From NCBI GenBank assembly GCA_902762325.1, contig CACWNV010000005.1:1-64000 (forward strand): a stretch of DNA of 64,000 bases, given 5' to 3'. This stretch comes from an uncultured Prevotellaceae bacterium (lineage in GTDB: Bacteria > Bacteroidota > Bacteroidia > Bacteroidales > Bacteroidaceae). Position numbers and translations under genes: made by a program. How positions within the stretch are numbered: position 1 is the first letter of the stretch; each line of letters begins with the position of its first letter. Shown one piece after another: positions 18,854-27,236 of the stretch. The notes below the pieces were generated by a model. It had not been told where the DNA came from, ran no database searches, and saw only the letters and a program-made list of their open reading frames with translations.

Positions 18854-20122
18854 TTATATAATCTTATATAATTTCCTTGAATATAAAAAAACCATAAAGG
18901 CTTCAATTGCTGACGAAATCATGCTCACATAGGCAGTCAATACGGACGAATATTGTGTAAGCCACAAAGAAAGTGCAATATGAATTATTGAAACAGTAAA
19001 AGTCATATACATAAGTTCTTTTGTCTTTCTATAATAGAAAAGATAATTGCAGAATTGTAGGTATATACATTGAAAGAAAGCCCCCATGCTCAATGGAAAC
19101 AAAAAAACGATAGCATCATTGTATTTTGGAAAAACGATTGGGAATACTATTAAACATATAATATTTAATAGTATGGTTATCGCCGCAAAAAAAACTATCA
19201 TCATAAATGTTTGTTTTCGTAACTTTTTTTTAGAGCCTTCAGGATCTATCGACAAACATTTAAATATATATACGGAATTAGACTGATTAAACGCAGAACC
19301 AATTGAATAGATTAGAAAAGAGAAATTTGTTGAGAAACTGAATAGTCCGACTTGTGTGGTAGTAAAGAATCCATTTATAATATATCTGTCTACACCTTGC
19401 CTAAGAAATCCATTCATGCAATGGGGTATTAATGGAACTCCGTATGCTAAAGATTCCTTGTATTGATGCTTTGTTGGTAATAAACACTTAAGATATCCTT
19501 TGCGAATTAGAAGATAAATACTGACAAATAAGAAGATTGTCGTAGCAAATAGGTTTGCATAAATACGACCTAACCAGTCCTGTTCCAAGACTATAACCAA
19601 AAATAATGTGGCGGCAATATTAAGGATTGTTGAAATAGTTGTGACTAACCCATACGCAAACGTCTTTTCCTCTAATCGATAGATATCTGTAAGTATTTGG
19701 TACACAATTGCAGCTGCACATACATAAATACATAAAAATTGCAATTTGTAGTCTATTCCTGCAACTTTAGCTATATAACTATGAAAGAATAATGACGCAC
19801 AAAATAAAGCAATGCTTACTGCAAGCGTACAACTTAAGACAACATTGATGTACCGTGATAGAATCTCTTTCTTGACCTTGAAATAATTAATGCCAATGAT
19901 ACCATTAGTGCATAAACAAATGAGAACTGCTACTACATTTACACCTGTATAAAATAGATTAAGTCTACCATATGAATCTGGCAAGATATACCATGACAGA
20001 ACTATCAACAACAAAAAGTTGAGTCCTCTATTCAGAAACATAAAGAATGTAAAAATACTTCCGTTCCTGAAACTCTGGTTGTGGAGAAGTCCTTTTACTT
20101 TATTCCACATATATTTCGCCAT
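18854..20122 (-). CDS. wzx: Polysaccharide flippase (Wzx/MOP superfamily)
   Basis: A 422-residue protein with about twelve predicted membrane helices and no soluble domain, the usual form of Wzx. The first helix starts around residue 20 after a basic segment, and PTKHQYKESLAYGVPLIPHCM is the typical central loop followed by FLRQGVDRYIINGF. It should move undecaprenyl-diphosphate-linked repeat units across the inner membrane. It overlaps the 3' end of the preceding gene by about 20 bp; an in-frame ATG at 20110 is an equally possible start. It is the only flippase in the locus. Confidence 0.9.
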   Translation of the reverse strand: MAKYMWNKVKGLLHNQSFRNGSIFTFFMFLNRGLNFLLLIVLSWYILPDSYGRLNLFYTGVNVVAVLICLCTNGIIGINYFKVKKEILSRYINVVLSCTLAVSIALFCASLFFHSYIAKVAGIDYKLQFLCIYVCAAAIVYQILTDIYRLEEKTFAYGLVTTISTILNIAATLFLVIVLEQDWLGRIYANLFATTIFLFVSIYLLIRKGYLKCLLPTKHQYKESLAYGVPLIPHCMNGFLRQGVDRYIINGFFTTTQVGLFSFSTNFSFLIYSIGSAFNQSNSVYIFKCLSIDPEGSKKKLRKQTFMMIVFFAAITILLNIICLIVFPIVFPKYNDAIVFLFPLSMGAFFQCIYLQFCNYLFYYRKTKELMYMTFTVSIIHIALSLWLTQYSSVLTAYVSMISSAIEAFMVFLYSRKLYKII

Positions 20123-20999
20123 TTATGAGATTTTCTAATTTTCCACGTTCAAAGGCATCTATAAAAGATCCTTTTGTACAATTCACAATTCTAATGTCTC
20201 CTAAATAATCTGCAAATGATTTAAGATTATGATAACTATTAAATGTGCTAAGATTAGATTCTAACAAGTCTGTTATTTTTATGGGTTTGCCGTCATAATC
20301 AACCCAGACTCTTTCGTATGAACCATAGTAATGTTTCTCTACTAAAACTACTTCATTTTTATCATTAATGGTGATATCATGAATCCATGAATGTTCTACT
20401 CCAAAAAGATATATACGTTTATATCCTTTTAAAATAGCACAATATATTGCTGGAACAATAACATTGGAGCAATTCGGAGCAATTAAACCTTTTTTATAAA
20501 ACCAAAATCTTAACTTCTTATAGAATCCTAATTCTGGGCTCCATGGTTCAGAACTGTACCTACATACTTTAATATGCTGATTTTTCTTAAATTCTTCAAC
20601 AATCCATTTAGGGAAATGATAAGGAATATACAATCCCATTGGCCAGTCAACCAACTGCATTTTTTCTCTAACGGTTTTTGTGTCATCTCGATCTTTAAAT
20701 ACATAATAGACTCTATCTGTAAGAATATACATTACAGGCTTAATCTTCCAAAAAATATCTGTATTAATGCTATAATTAACAACACAATACTCATAGTTTG
20801 ATAATTTCTCATAATTATCACAAACAACTGATAAAGATGCGCCATTTCCCAAAATACATAAAGATTTCTTCTTAGCTTCTCTTTTAACTTCATTTCGGAA
20901 ATGCTGGCATTGTATCTGATAAAAAAGAGCTTTAACAAGTTTGAAAGAATCAGAAAAAAATGCTATCAGAAGATGAATATAATGTCTAAATTTTAACAT
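20100..20999 (-). CDS. GT42-like / DUF115-like putative glycosyltransferase, possible pseudaminyl transferase
   Basis: A 299-residue AT-rich gene. After a hydrophobic N-terminus, SLCILGNGASLSVVCD resembles the nucleotide loop of CstII-type (GT42) sialyltransferases (IAGNGPSL). A later stretch, IVPAIYCAILKGYKRIYLFGVEHSW, resembles their TSGVYMCAVAIALGYKEIYLSGIDFY region. Both features are also shared with DUF115/MptE-like proteins. It lies directly downstream of pseI and upstream of the flippase, where a nonulosonate transferase would be expected, so I infer transfer of pseudaminic acid from CMP. This rests on remote similarity by eye and position. Confidence 0.6.
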   Translation of the reverse strand: MLKFRHYIHLLIAFFSDSFKLVKALFYQIQCQHFRNEVKREAKKKSLCILGNGASLSVVCDNYEKLSNYEYCVVNYSINTDIFWKIKPVMYILTDRVYYVFKDRDDTKTVREKMQLVDWPMGLYIPYHFPKWIVEEFKKNQHIKVCRYSSEPWSPELGFYKKLRFWFYKKGLIAPNCSNVIVPAIYCAILKGYKRIYLFGVEHSWIHDITINDKNEVVLVEKHYYGSYERVWVDYDGKPIKITDLLESNLSTFNSYHNLKSFADYLGDIRIVNCTKGSFIDAFERGKLENLINGEIYVE

Positions 21000-21014
21000 G
21001 TCATTATTATTATA

Positions 21015-22019
21015 TTAAATAAAATCCAAACAAAAACGCTCTCCTTTTTTTAAACTTCTATTAACTCGTTTTCCAATTAGTTCAGGAAGATATTTCGGAT
21101 GAAGTCCAAAACCAGGACGGACACTGCGAACATTATCTTCAGTGATAATATCTCCAGCTTTCATGTCTTCAGCAATATAAAGTGATCGAGAGAATTCGCG
21201 TCCTTTGATTTTTGAGGAATCTGTGGGATAATACACATTTCCCAGAGCTTTCTCAACATTCCGCACATTTTTTACCATTTGAGTAAATTCCTCTTGCGTC
21301 ATAGAAAAAGCAGAGTCAGGTCCACCAATAGAACGGTCAATAATGAAATGCTTTTCTACCACCTCTGCCCCTAAAGCTACAGCAGCCATAGGAACAGTGC
21401 TCCCCATCGTGTGATCTGATATACCAACCTTTGTCTGGAATCTGTCCTTCATATCTGGTATAGTCAATAGATTAGCATCCTCAATAGGTGCTGGATATGC
21501 AGAAGTACATTTGAGTAAAGTAACGTCCCTGTTTCCTTCGTTATGAATAGTTTCAAGAGCTAACTGAATATCTTCCTCCATAGCGATCCCAGTGGAAAGG
21601 ATGATGGGCTTTTGCTTCGAAGCGATATATTTTATAAGAGGTATATCAGTTATTTCAAATGATGCGATTTTATAAATTGGATTGTTAAGACTTTCCAGAA
21701 AATCCACCGCTGTTTTGTCAAATGGTGTGGAGAAGCATGTAATACCTTCCTCACGAGCTAGATGAAATATTTCTTCGTGCCACTCCCATGGAGTATATGC
21801 CTTTTGGTATAAGGTATAGAATGTTTCTCCTTCCCACAGGCCTTTGCCCAATCGAAAGTCAGGTGCGTCACAATTCAATGTCAGCGTATCTGCCGTATAT
21901 GTCTGAATTTTGATGGCATCAGCACCAGCCTTTTTAGCTGCACGAATAGTATCAAGTGCAATGTCTAAATGCTGATTGTGATTAGCCGACATTTCGGCTA
22001 TCATGAATGTTTTGTTCAT
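21015..22019 (-). CDS. pseI: Pseudaminic acid synthase
   Basis: A 334-residue NeuB-family synthase. The N-terminal barrel begins FMIAEMSANHNQ and holds GADAIKIQTYTADTLT and LWEGETFYTLYQKAYTPWEWH, which are characteristic of PseI rather than sialate synthase. YPAPIEDANL and VEKHFI follow, then a C-terminal SAF (antifreeze-like) domain from about residue 280. It condenses 2,4-diacetamido-2,4,6-trideoxy-L-altrose with phosphoenolpyruvate to give pseudaminic acid. It is separated from the other pse genes by acetyltransferases and a toxin-antitoxin-chaperone module. Confidence 0.94.
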   Translation of the reverse strand: MNKTFMIAEMSANHNQHLDIALDTIRAAKKAGADAIKIQTYTADTLTLNCDAPDFRLGKGLWEGETFYTLYQKAYTPWEWHEEIFHLAREEGITCFSTPFDKTAVDFLESLNNPIYKIASFEITDIPLIKYIASKQKPIILSTGIAMEEDIQLALETIHNEGNRDVTLLKCTSAYPAPIEDANLLTIPDMKDRFQTKVGISDHTMGSTVPMAAVALGAEVVEKHFIIDRSIGGPDSAFSMTQEEFTQMVKNVRNVEKALGNVYYPTDSSKIKGREFSRSLYIAEDMKAGDIITEDNVRSVRPGFGLHPKYLPELIGKRVNRSLKKGERFCLDFI

Positions 22020-22020
22020 C

Positions 22021-22476
22021 CTATAACGTCAATTTGAAATGTATATATTCGTTGTCACTATTTGTTTCTCTAAATCCCAATTTTATGTGGTATCGAATGG
22101 AACGCAAATTATCTTGTTTGACCTTGGCATTAATAGTTGATATTCCCTCTTTGGACAGACTATTCAGTATTTGCCGTTCCCATTTTTCAGTTTCTCCTTT
22201 TCCTTGCATTATTGGGTTGGCAATAATCCCTCTCTCCCATACTCCCTCACTTTTTTTTGTGAGGTTATAAGTGCCCACTAGAATATCATCTTTATAAACC
22301 GCATAATACTTCCTGTCAGTTTGATTTCTAAGACCATTCACAAAGTTCAAATGACCATCTTCCGAAATTAATTCCTGATTCACCATCCATTTCCTAATGG
22401 CATCAAGGTTCCTCATTCTAAGGATCTCACGATGCTGTTCAATATTACAGTCTATGTAATTGAGAATCTTATACAT
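22021..22476 (-). CDS. GNAT acetyltransferase, PseH-like
   Basis: A 151-residue single-domain GNAT protein. RNLDAIRKWMVNQELIS near the N-terminus resembles PseH/WbbJ-like sugar-amine acetyltransferases. The acetyl-CoA region is IIANPIMQGKGETEKWE and the C-terminal DNLRSIRYHIKLGFRE is the usual GNAT motif B. Its stop is 1 bp from the pseI start. It is the better of two candidates for N4-acetylation of UDP-4-amino-4,6-dideoxy-L-AltNAc in the pseudaminate route. It overlaps the upstream GNAT gene by 8 bp. The substrate is inferred from context. Confidence 0.85.
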   Translation of the reverse strand: MYKILNYIDCNIEQHREILRMRNLDAIRKWMVNQELISEDGHLNFVNGLRNQTDRKYYAVYKDDILVGTYNLTKKSEGVWERGIIANPIMQGKGETEKWERQILNSLSKEGISTINAKVKQDNLRSIRYHIKLGFRETNSDNEYIHFKLTL

Positions 22477-23029
22477 TGCTATTCCAAATAGAGTGTATCA
22501 CCACAGCCTTAAAAACTCCATTAAACATGCAATGTTCCTTAAGAGTAGCCTCTCGTGTAAAGCCATTTGTTTCCAGCGTTGTATAGAGGTGTGGACGTAA
22601 ATCGAATGCATAAGTGTAAATCTTATGCAATCCAAGGTCTTCAAAGGCAACCTTCTTGAGCATAGTTAGATAATTGCTCCAGTGCTTGGCAAAATGTTCT
22701 TTTTCTAAGCGAGTATCCATTATAAAGGATATCTCCGCATTCTTGTCTATCCAATTGATATGGACTAATCCACCATACCCAATGCAAACGCCATTCTCCA
22801 AATACGAAAAGAGTATTTGGTCGGGTTTGGGGTTGTCATATAGTTTGGAAACAACATTATCAAAATATCGCTGCTGGTCTTCCTCTGTTAAGGGACGTGC
22901 CTGACGCAAGTGATATATTTGCTCGTTGCGCCACTTCATGATGAGAAATCTATCCTCATAACGAAGAGGAACTATAGAGTAATCACCAAGAAGTTGTTCC
23001 TGTTGCTGTAAGCAAATGTAACAGGGCAT
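22469..23029 (-). CDS. Second GNAT acetyltransferase
   Basis: The start at the ATG at 23029 is chosen because the longer frame (from 23050) overlaps the chaperone gene. The roughly 186-residue protein has IVPLRYEDRFLIMKWRNEQIYHLRQ at its N-terminus, a sugar-acetyltransferase feature, and HKIYTYAFDLRPHLYTTLETNGFTREAT at the C-terminal GNAT motif. It may be the PseH enzyme, or may add a different acyl group, for example on pseudaminate or on the other 4-amino sugar in the locus. Two GNATs side by side fit a diacylated nonulosonate with two distinct acylations. Which does which cannot be read here. Confidence 0.82.
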   Translation of the reverse strand: MPCYICLQQQEQLLGDYSIVPLRYEDRFLIMKWRNEQIYHLRQARPLTEEDQQRYFDNVVSKLYDNPKPDQILFSYLENGVCIGYGGLVHINWIDKNAEISFIMDTRLEKEHFAKHWSNYLTMLKKVAFEDLGLHKIYTYAFDLRPHLYTTLETNGFTREATLKEHCMFNGVFKAVVIHSIWNSNV

Positions 23030-23030
23030 A

Positions 23031-23450
23031 TTACTTTTTAGTTCTGTCAATTATCATATCGTCCTTGATTGCCTCTACAAGATTAATAGGCGGAAGGACA
23101 ATTGGATTAAGAACTGTATTTTCTGTCTTGGTATGTATTATACCACGAATAGTTCCTGTAACTATCGTTGCCAAATAACGAAGGAAGTCCACTTCTAAAC
23201 GACCTTTATCTAAAATTTCGTTCTTGCCTACATCGTTGACTTCAAAGAAACAATGAACTTCTGTAGTCAAAAGAAGTATTTCGTTTTGAGTATATGTGAA
23301 CTTTGATATACATCGAACACTAGACAAGTCGTCACTTAATGAAAAGCCAAATTCTGACTGAACTGTTACATGCTCGCCATTTGTCAGTTTCTCAGGAAAC
23401 ATAGCAAACTGCTGAGTCTTTATCTGCCGTATACGAAATGGGATTGCCAT
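23031..23450 (-). CDS. SecB-like chaperone of a toxin-antitoxin-chaperone module
   Basis: A 139-residue protein with alternating strand-like segments and a C-terminal end LATIVTGTIRGIIHTKTENTVLNP followed by LPPINLVE. That proline-rich end matches the SecB family motif (PPVNFxAL type). It starts 2 bp after the antitoxin stop, in the order toxin-antitoxin-chaperone seen in the Mycobacterium tuberculosis HigB1-HigA1-Rv1957 system. By analogy it would fold and protect the antitoxin. It is not the housekeeping SecB, given its position. Identification is by motif and gene order. Confidence 0.72.
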   Translation of the reverse strand: MAIPFRIRQIKTQQFAMFPEKLTNGEHVTVQSEFGFSLSDDLSSVRCISKFTYTQNEILLLTTEVHCFFEVNDVGKNEILDKGRLEVDFLRYLATIVTGTIRGIIHTKTENTVLNPIVLPPINLVEAIKDDMIIDRTKK

Positions 23451-23452
23451 AA

Positions 23453-23809
23453 TTATGCTGCTAATGAATAAAAGTCAGGTACCCCAATCTGAGCCTCACC
23501 TTCTGAGTTACTTAATGTTTGAAGAATATATTCTTTACTGTCTGAGATAATATATTCATCAATATCCAAGAAAGATATTTCAGGAATCTTGTTGATAGCC
23601 AATGACAATTCAACGAATTTGCTCATCTTGTGATCAAAGTCACCATTAAGAAGTTGAGTAACATAGCCTTTGGAACATCCAAGATATTCTGCAAACTGTG
23701 TCTTGTTCAAGTGATGACGCTCCATATAGTCCACTATCTGTCGATAGAGTTCCGACTGAAGCCCAGTTGTCCAATAAGCGGGACTTTTTAATAGTTCTTC
23801 GCGTGTCAT
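23453..23809 (-). CDS. HigA-like antitoxin, XRE-family helix-turn-helix with C-terminal extension
   Basis: A 118-residue protein. Residues about 35-80 form an XRE helix-turn-helix (HHLNKTQFAEYLGCSKGYV then TQLLNGD). The N-terminal SELYRQIVDYMERH helix would contribute to dimerisation. After the DNA-binding domain lies a 30-residue tail (DIDEYIISDSKEYILQTL and on) that could be a chaperone-addiction segment of the sort found on SecB-dependent antitoxins. It starts 5 bp after the toxin stop. It should neutralise the toxin and repress the operon, perhaps through the palindrome at 24231-24250. Confidence 0.82.
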   Translation of the reverse strand: MTREELLKSPAYWTTGLQSELYRQIVDYMERHHLNKTQFAEYLGCSKGYVTQLLNGDFDHKMSKFVELSLAINKIPEISFLDIDEYIISDSKEYILQTLSNSEGEAQIGVPDFYSLAA

Positions 23810-23814
23810 TTTGT

Positions 23815-24225
23815 TTAAGTTGTTGTTTCAGATGTGAATGATGATAAATACAGGTTCTTCAATCGGCGAAATTCACTTTGATCCGCCTTCTGTTTTGCCT
23901 TTGTCCCCCCAGTGATAATAATTTTACCTCCGGGTTTAGTAATGCCATATACACGTAAGTGCTTGCTCTTAAACTCAAATTCGCGGACACCATCCTTGCG
24001 TTTCTTCTTTTTGTCATTGTCATAGAAATGGAACTTTTTGGGAGGCAGTTTTTTTAGGTTTGCCACATCTTGCATATGATTATAGATGCCAGCCATTTCC
24101 CCTTTATATTGCTCCTCAAGCCCTTCTACAAATTCGTCGAATGGACACTTACCGTCAACAATCAACTTGTCAAACTGCTGCTGTCCCCGAACCGCATCTA
24201 TTTTTTCAAGTGCAAAGGTAGGCAT
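23815..24225 (-). CDS. HigB/RelE-like toxin
   Basis: The start is set at the ATG at 24225 (136 residues); the open frame reaches a TTG at 24243 inside a palindrome. The C-terminal half has the RelE/HigB pattern: basic strand HLRVYGITKPGGKIIITGG, then KQKADQSEFRRLKNLYL. This resembles small ribosome-dependent mRNA interferases of Bacteroidota. The N-terminal part is acidic and alpha-helical. Immediate coupling to an XRE antitoxin supports the call. No catalytic residues can be assigned with certainty from this family. Confidence 0.75.
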   Translation of the reverse strand: MPTFALEKIDAVRGQQQFDKLIVDGKCPFDEFVEGLEEQYKGEMAGIYNHMQDVANLKKLPPKKFHFYDNDKKKKRKDGVREFEFKSKHLRVYGITKPGGKIIITGGTKAKQKADQSEFRRLKNLYLSSFTSETTT

Positions 24226-24230
24226 AAATA

Positions 24231-24250
24231 TGTTTAGCTGCAACTAAACA
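24231..24250. promoter_or_regulatory. Candidate antitoxin operator: palindrome with 7-bp perfect arms
   Basis: Arms TGTTTAG and CTAAACA are separated by 6 bp (CTGCAA), ending 5 bp upstream of the toxin ATG. Position and symmetry fit autoregulation by the XRE-family antitoxin. Binding is inferred. Confidence 0.5.
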
Positions 24251-24310
24251 GCATAATTTAACATAAAAAAATTATTTATTTGGTCGAAAGTGACATCCAG
24301 ACATGACAAA

Positions 24311-24991
24311 TTACTCTTTATTGAGGAGTCTATACTTCATTTCAGCTAATTTCCAGTCAGTTTCAGTATCAATGTCTTGAATAGTAGTTTCATCCACTTC
24401 TATACCACCAATCCTAATATTTCCCGAAAGCCATTCTTTGGTCTTATACCAATAGAAAGTGCCCGTGTCATGGTATTCCTTAGGAAGGTCTTGGCTTCTA
24501 CTGTTCTCAAACTCAGGCCAGTGACGGATCATAGTCCCGTCCTCTGCCAAATCAAGGCAACGCCAAATGGGATAACTGAACTGTACTACAGGATAAACAC
24601 AGGTAAAGTCCGACTGTTGCAAACGCTCGAATGCAGCCAAAATATCCTTACTCTGAACCATCGGAGCAGTAGCATAGAAGCAACAGAAGTTGTCAAACTC
24701 TTGGCCTTGTTCTTTATATTTTACAAGAACTTCTTTTAGCACATCTGCCGTTGTCGCATAATCGCTGGCAGTCTCTGCAGAACGCATAAATGGTACATTT
24801 GCACCATATTTCTTAGCCACCTCTGCTATCTCTGCATCATCTGTAGAAACCATGATTTCATTAAAAAGGCCAGACTGTTTTGCAGCCTCAATAGAATAGG
24901 CCAACATCGGTTTGCCAAGGAATGGCTTCACATTCTTACGTGGAATACGCCTGCTTCCACCTCGAGCAGGAATAATACAAAGATTTTTCAT
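24311..24991 (-). CDS. pseF: CMP-pseudaminic acid cytidylyltransferase
   Basis: A 226-residue enzyme starting MKNLCIIPARGGSRRIPRKN, the CMP-nonulosonate synthetase nucleotide loop. It carries KPMLAYSIEAA, VSTDD and YATAPMVQSKDI. It activates pseudaminic acid with CTP for transfer. It overlaps the end of pseC by 4 bp. The next gene downstream on the strand is the toxin of the toxin-antitoxin-chaperone module rather than pseG. The 85 bp between them contains the candidate operator. Confidence 0.93.
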   Translation of the reverse strand: MKNLCIIPARGGSRRIPRKNVKPFLGKPMLAYSIEAAKQSGLFNEIMVSTDDAEIAEVAKKYGANVPFMRSAETASDYATTADVLKEVLVKYKEQGQEFDNFCCFYATAPMVQSKDILAAFERLQQSDFTCVYPVVQFSYPIWRCLDLAEDGTMIRHWPEFENSRSQDLPKEYHDTGTFYWYKTKEWLSGNIRIGGIEVDETTIQDIDTETDWKLAEMKYRLLNKE

Positions 24992-26154
24992 TTACAAATA
25001 AATTCCTTTACTTTATCTATCACATACTGCTGTTGCTCATCTGTTAAAGTTGGGAACATAGGCAGAGCTAAGCAATGCTTGTAATAGTTCTCCACAATTG
25101 GAAAATCACCCTCCTTGGTGCCAAACTGCTTGTAGTATGGCATAAGGTGAAGGGGATAATAAAGCACCTGAGCATAAATGCCTTGGGTTCGCAGAAAATC
25201 ATAAAGTCCCTTACGGTTTTCTACTTGGATGATATAAAGATGGTAAGCATGATATACATCATCAGCTTCAAAGGGAGTCTCAATACCTTTTACATTAGCA
25301 AAAGCCTCATTATACTGTTTTACTAATTGACGTCTGCGCTCCACATTCTCACGGGCAACTTTCATTTGACTCACGCCAAGGGCAGCCTGAATGTCAGTCA
25401 AACGATAGTTGAAGCCGAGTTCCACCATCTCATAGTACCAGCTACCATCCACTTTTTCCATCTTATCTGCATCGTGGGTAATGCCATGTGTACGATTGAT
25501 GGCCACACTATCATAGACATCCTTACGATTGGTAACAACCATACCCCCTTCACCTGTTGTTATGTGTTTAACAGGATGGAAAGAGAAAATGGTGGCGTCA
25601 GCATACTTACAATTACCCGTACATTGCTTTTCACCCTTGCTGTCAATGAAATATGCTCCTGGAGCATGACAGGCATCTTCGATAATCCAACAACCAAATT
25701 CGTCAGCTACTTTACGGAACTCCTCCATATTGTGTGGGTAACCAGCAAAGTCAACAACAATAATGCCTTGATAGGTTCCTTTGGGAGAAGCTTCCAGAAT
25801 CTCACGAAGCTTATTGATGTCCATGAGATAAGTTTCTGGGTCAATATCGCAGAAAGTAACATTACCACCACAGAACTTTACACAGTTGGCACTGGAGGCA
25901 AAAGTGAGTGGGGTGACTATGACATTGACACCAGGCTTAACGCCAAGGGCATGTGCTGCAAGGTGCAAGCCTGCCGTAGCATTACAAACAGCTACTGCAT
26001 ATTCAGGATTACCCACATACTCTTTGAATGTATCCTCAAACTCAGGAATCTTTGGACCACAAGTCAGGTAATCAGATTTCAAAACATTGACAACTGCCTG
26101 AATGTCTTCATCTGAAATATATTGATGACCGTATGGGATAGGGATCTTTACCAT
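24988..26154 (-). CDS. pseC: UDP-4-keto-6-deoxy-L-AltNAc 4-aminotransferase
   Basis: The ATG at 26154 is used, 2 bp after the pseB stop. The open frame extends 24 codons into pseB but that part is not family-like. The 388-residue DegT-family protein begins VKIPIPYGHQYISDEDIQAV. It shows VDFAGYPHNMEEF, IEDACHAPGAYF and the PLP lysine in FSFHPVKHITTGEGGM, the PseC pattern. It aminates the pseB product at C4. Tight coupling to pseB and pseF supports the pathway role. Confidence 0.94.
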   Translation of the reverse strand: MVKIPIPYGHQYISDEDIQAVVNVLKSDYLTCGPKIPEFEDTFKEYVGNPEYAVAVCNATAGLHLAAHALGVKPGVNVIVTPLTFASSANCVKFCGGNVTFCDIDPETYLMDINKLREILEASPKGTYQGIIVVDFAGYPHNMEEFRKVADEFGCWIIEDACHAPGAYFIDSKGEKQCTGNCKYADATIFSFHPVKHITTGEGGMVVTNRKDVYDSVAINRTHGITHDADKMEKVDGSWYYEMVELGFNYRLTDIQAALGVSQMKVARENVERRRQLVKQYNEAFANVKGIETPFEADDVYHAYHLYIIQVENRKGLYDFLRTQGIYAQVLYYPLHLMPYYKQFGTKEGDFPIVENYYKHCLALPMFPTLTDEQQQYVIDKVKEFICK

Positions 26155-26156
26155 AG

Positions 26157-27179
26157 TTACTTTACTTCGAAATTTGGATCCACAAATTCTTTTATTTTCT
26201 CGCGCATAGTCTCCACTGTTTCCCAATCGGTATTATTATCTGAACTATAGTGGAAACCATCCGGAACAGGTACAGCTTGATGATGCTCTATGAATTGTTC
26301 ACGTGAATACATAAATGAAACAGAAGGAAGTATTACATAATACTTACCTAAGTCTATGGTGTCTAATGCGTCCGTCACCGTAATCATTTCCTCATGCAAC
26401 TTTTCTCCAGGACGGATACCAACCTCAACTTGCTTCAGGTTAGGAGCTATTGCCGTTGCCACATCGCATATTTTATAAGATGGAATCTTGGGGATAAAGA
26501 TCTCACCGCCTAAATGATGACCTAAGGCATACATCACCATAGCAACACCAGCTTCCAAAGAAATGTTAAAACGGGTCATTCGCATATCGGTAATAGGCAA
26601 CTCGGTAGCTCCTTCATCACGTTTACGAATAAAGAAAGGAATGACAGAACCACGAGATCCCATCACATTACCATATCGGACAACAGAGAAACGGATATCT
26701 TTTGAACCTTTGATGTTGTTTGCTGCAGTGAACAATTTATCAGATGTCAACTTTGTAGCACCATATAAGTTGATAGGCGCACATGCTTTATCAGTAGATA
26801 AGGCGACAACATCATGAACTCTACATGCAAGAGCTGCTTTGATTACATTTTGTGCTCCGTGTACATTCGTCTTAATGCACTCTTCGGGATTATACTCTGC
26901 TGTATCTACTTGCTTAATGGCTGCTGCATGAATAATAACATCTACTCCTTCGCAAGCACGTGTCAATCGTTCTAAATCGCGCACATCACCTATAAAAAAG
27001 CGGAGTTGAGGATATTTACGAGCAGGATACTTTTGTTTTAATTCATATTGTTTCAGTTCATCGCGTGAATAAATAATGATTTTCTTCACTTTAGGATAGT
27101 CTCGTAGAATGACTTCTACAAACTTTTTACCGAAGGAACCTGTCCCACCAGTAATTAATACGTTTTTTCCATTCAACAT
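26157..27179 (-). CDS. pseB: UDP-GlcNAc 4,6-dehydratase (inverting)
   Basis: A 340-residue soluble dehydratase with the Rossmann loop GGTGSFGKKFVE. The pseB-type active-site region ALSTDKACAPINLYGATKL contains the YxxxK equivalent YGATK. GIRPGEKLHEEMI is the conserved C-terminal substrate loop. It performs C4 oxidation, C6 dehydration and C5 inversion of UDP-GlcNAc to start pseudaminate synthesis. It follows a strong Bacteroidota promoter at 27205-27236, so pseB is probably the first gene of a transcription unit that covers the downstream capsule genes. Confidence 0.95.
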   Translation of the reverse strand: MLNGKNVLITGGTGSFGKKFVEVILRDYPKVKKIIIYSRDELKQYELKQKYPARKYPQLRFFIGDVRDLERLTRACEGVDVIIHAAAIKQVDTAEYNPEECIKTNVHGAQNVIKAALACRVHDVVALSTDKACAPINLYGATKLTSDKLFTAANNIKGSKDIRFSVVRYGNVMGSRGSVIPFFIRKRDEGATELPITDMRMTRFNISLEAGVAMVMYALGHHLGGEIFIPKIPSYKICDVATAIAPNLKQVEVGIRPGEKLHEEMITVTDALDTIDLGKYYVILPSVSFMYSREQFIEHHQAVPVPDGFHYSSDNNTDWETVETMREKIKEFVDPNFEVK

Positions 27180-27204
27180 AATATATAATTATTTAACTAT
27201 TAAT

Positions 27205-27236
27205 CAAAAATAATTACCTCAAGCGTTCTTGCCAAA
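27205..27236 (-). promoter_or_regulatory. Bacteroidota promoter upstream of pseB
   Basis: On the minus strand a -33 TTTG (27233-27236) is followed after 20 nt by TATTTTTG (27205-27212), a full match to the TTTG-N19-21-TAnnTTTG consensus. It lies about 26 bp before the pseB ATG, leaving a short leader. Confidence 0.8.

Noticed and set aside
23031..23450. Housekeeping SecB
   Set aside because: It is coupled to a toxin-antitoxin pair and is diverged from export SecB apart from the C-terminal motif.
25327..26115. 262-codon plus-strand ORF
   Set aside because: Antisense to pseC, which has full family motifs; the antisense protein has none.
26155..26226. Longer N-terminus for pseC
   Set aside because: The extra 24 residues overlap pseB and do not resemble the family, while an ATG lies 2 bp after the pseB stop.
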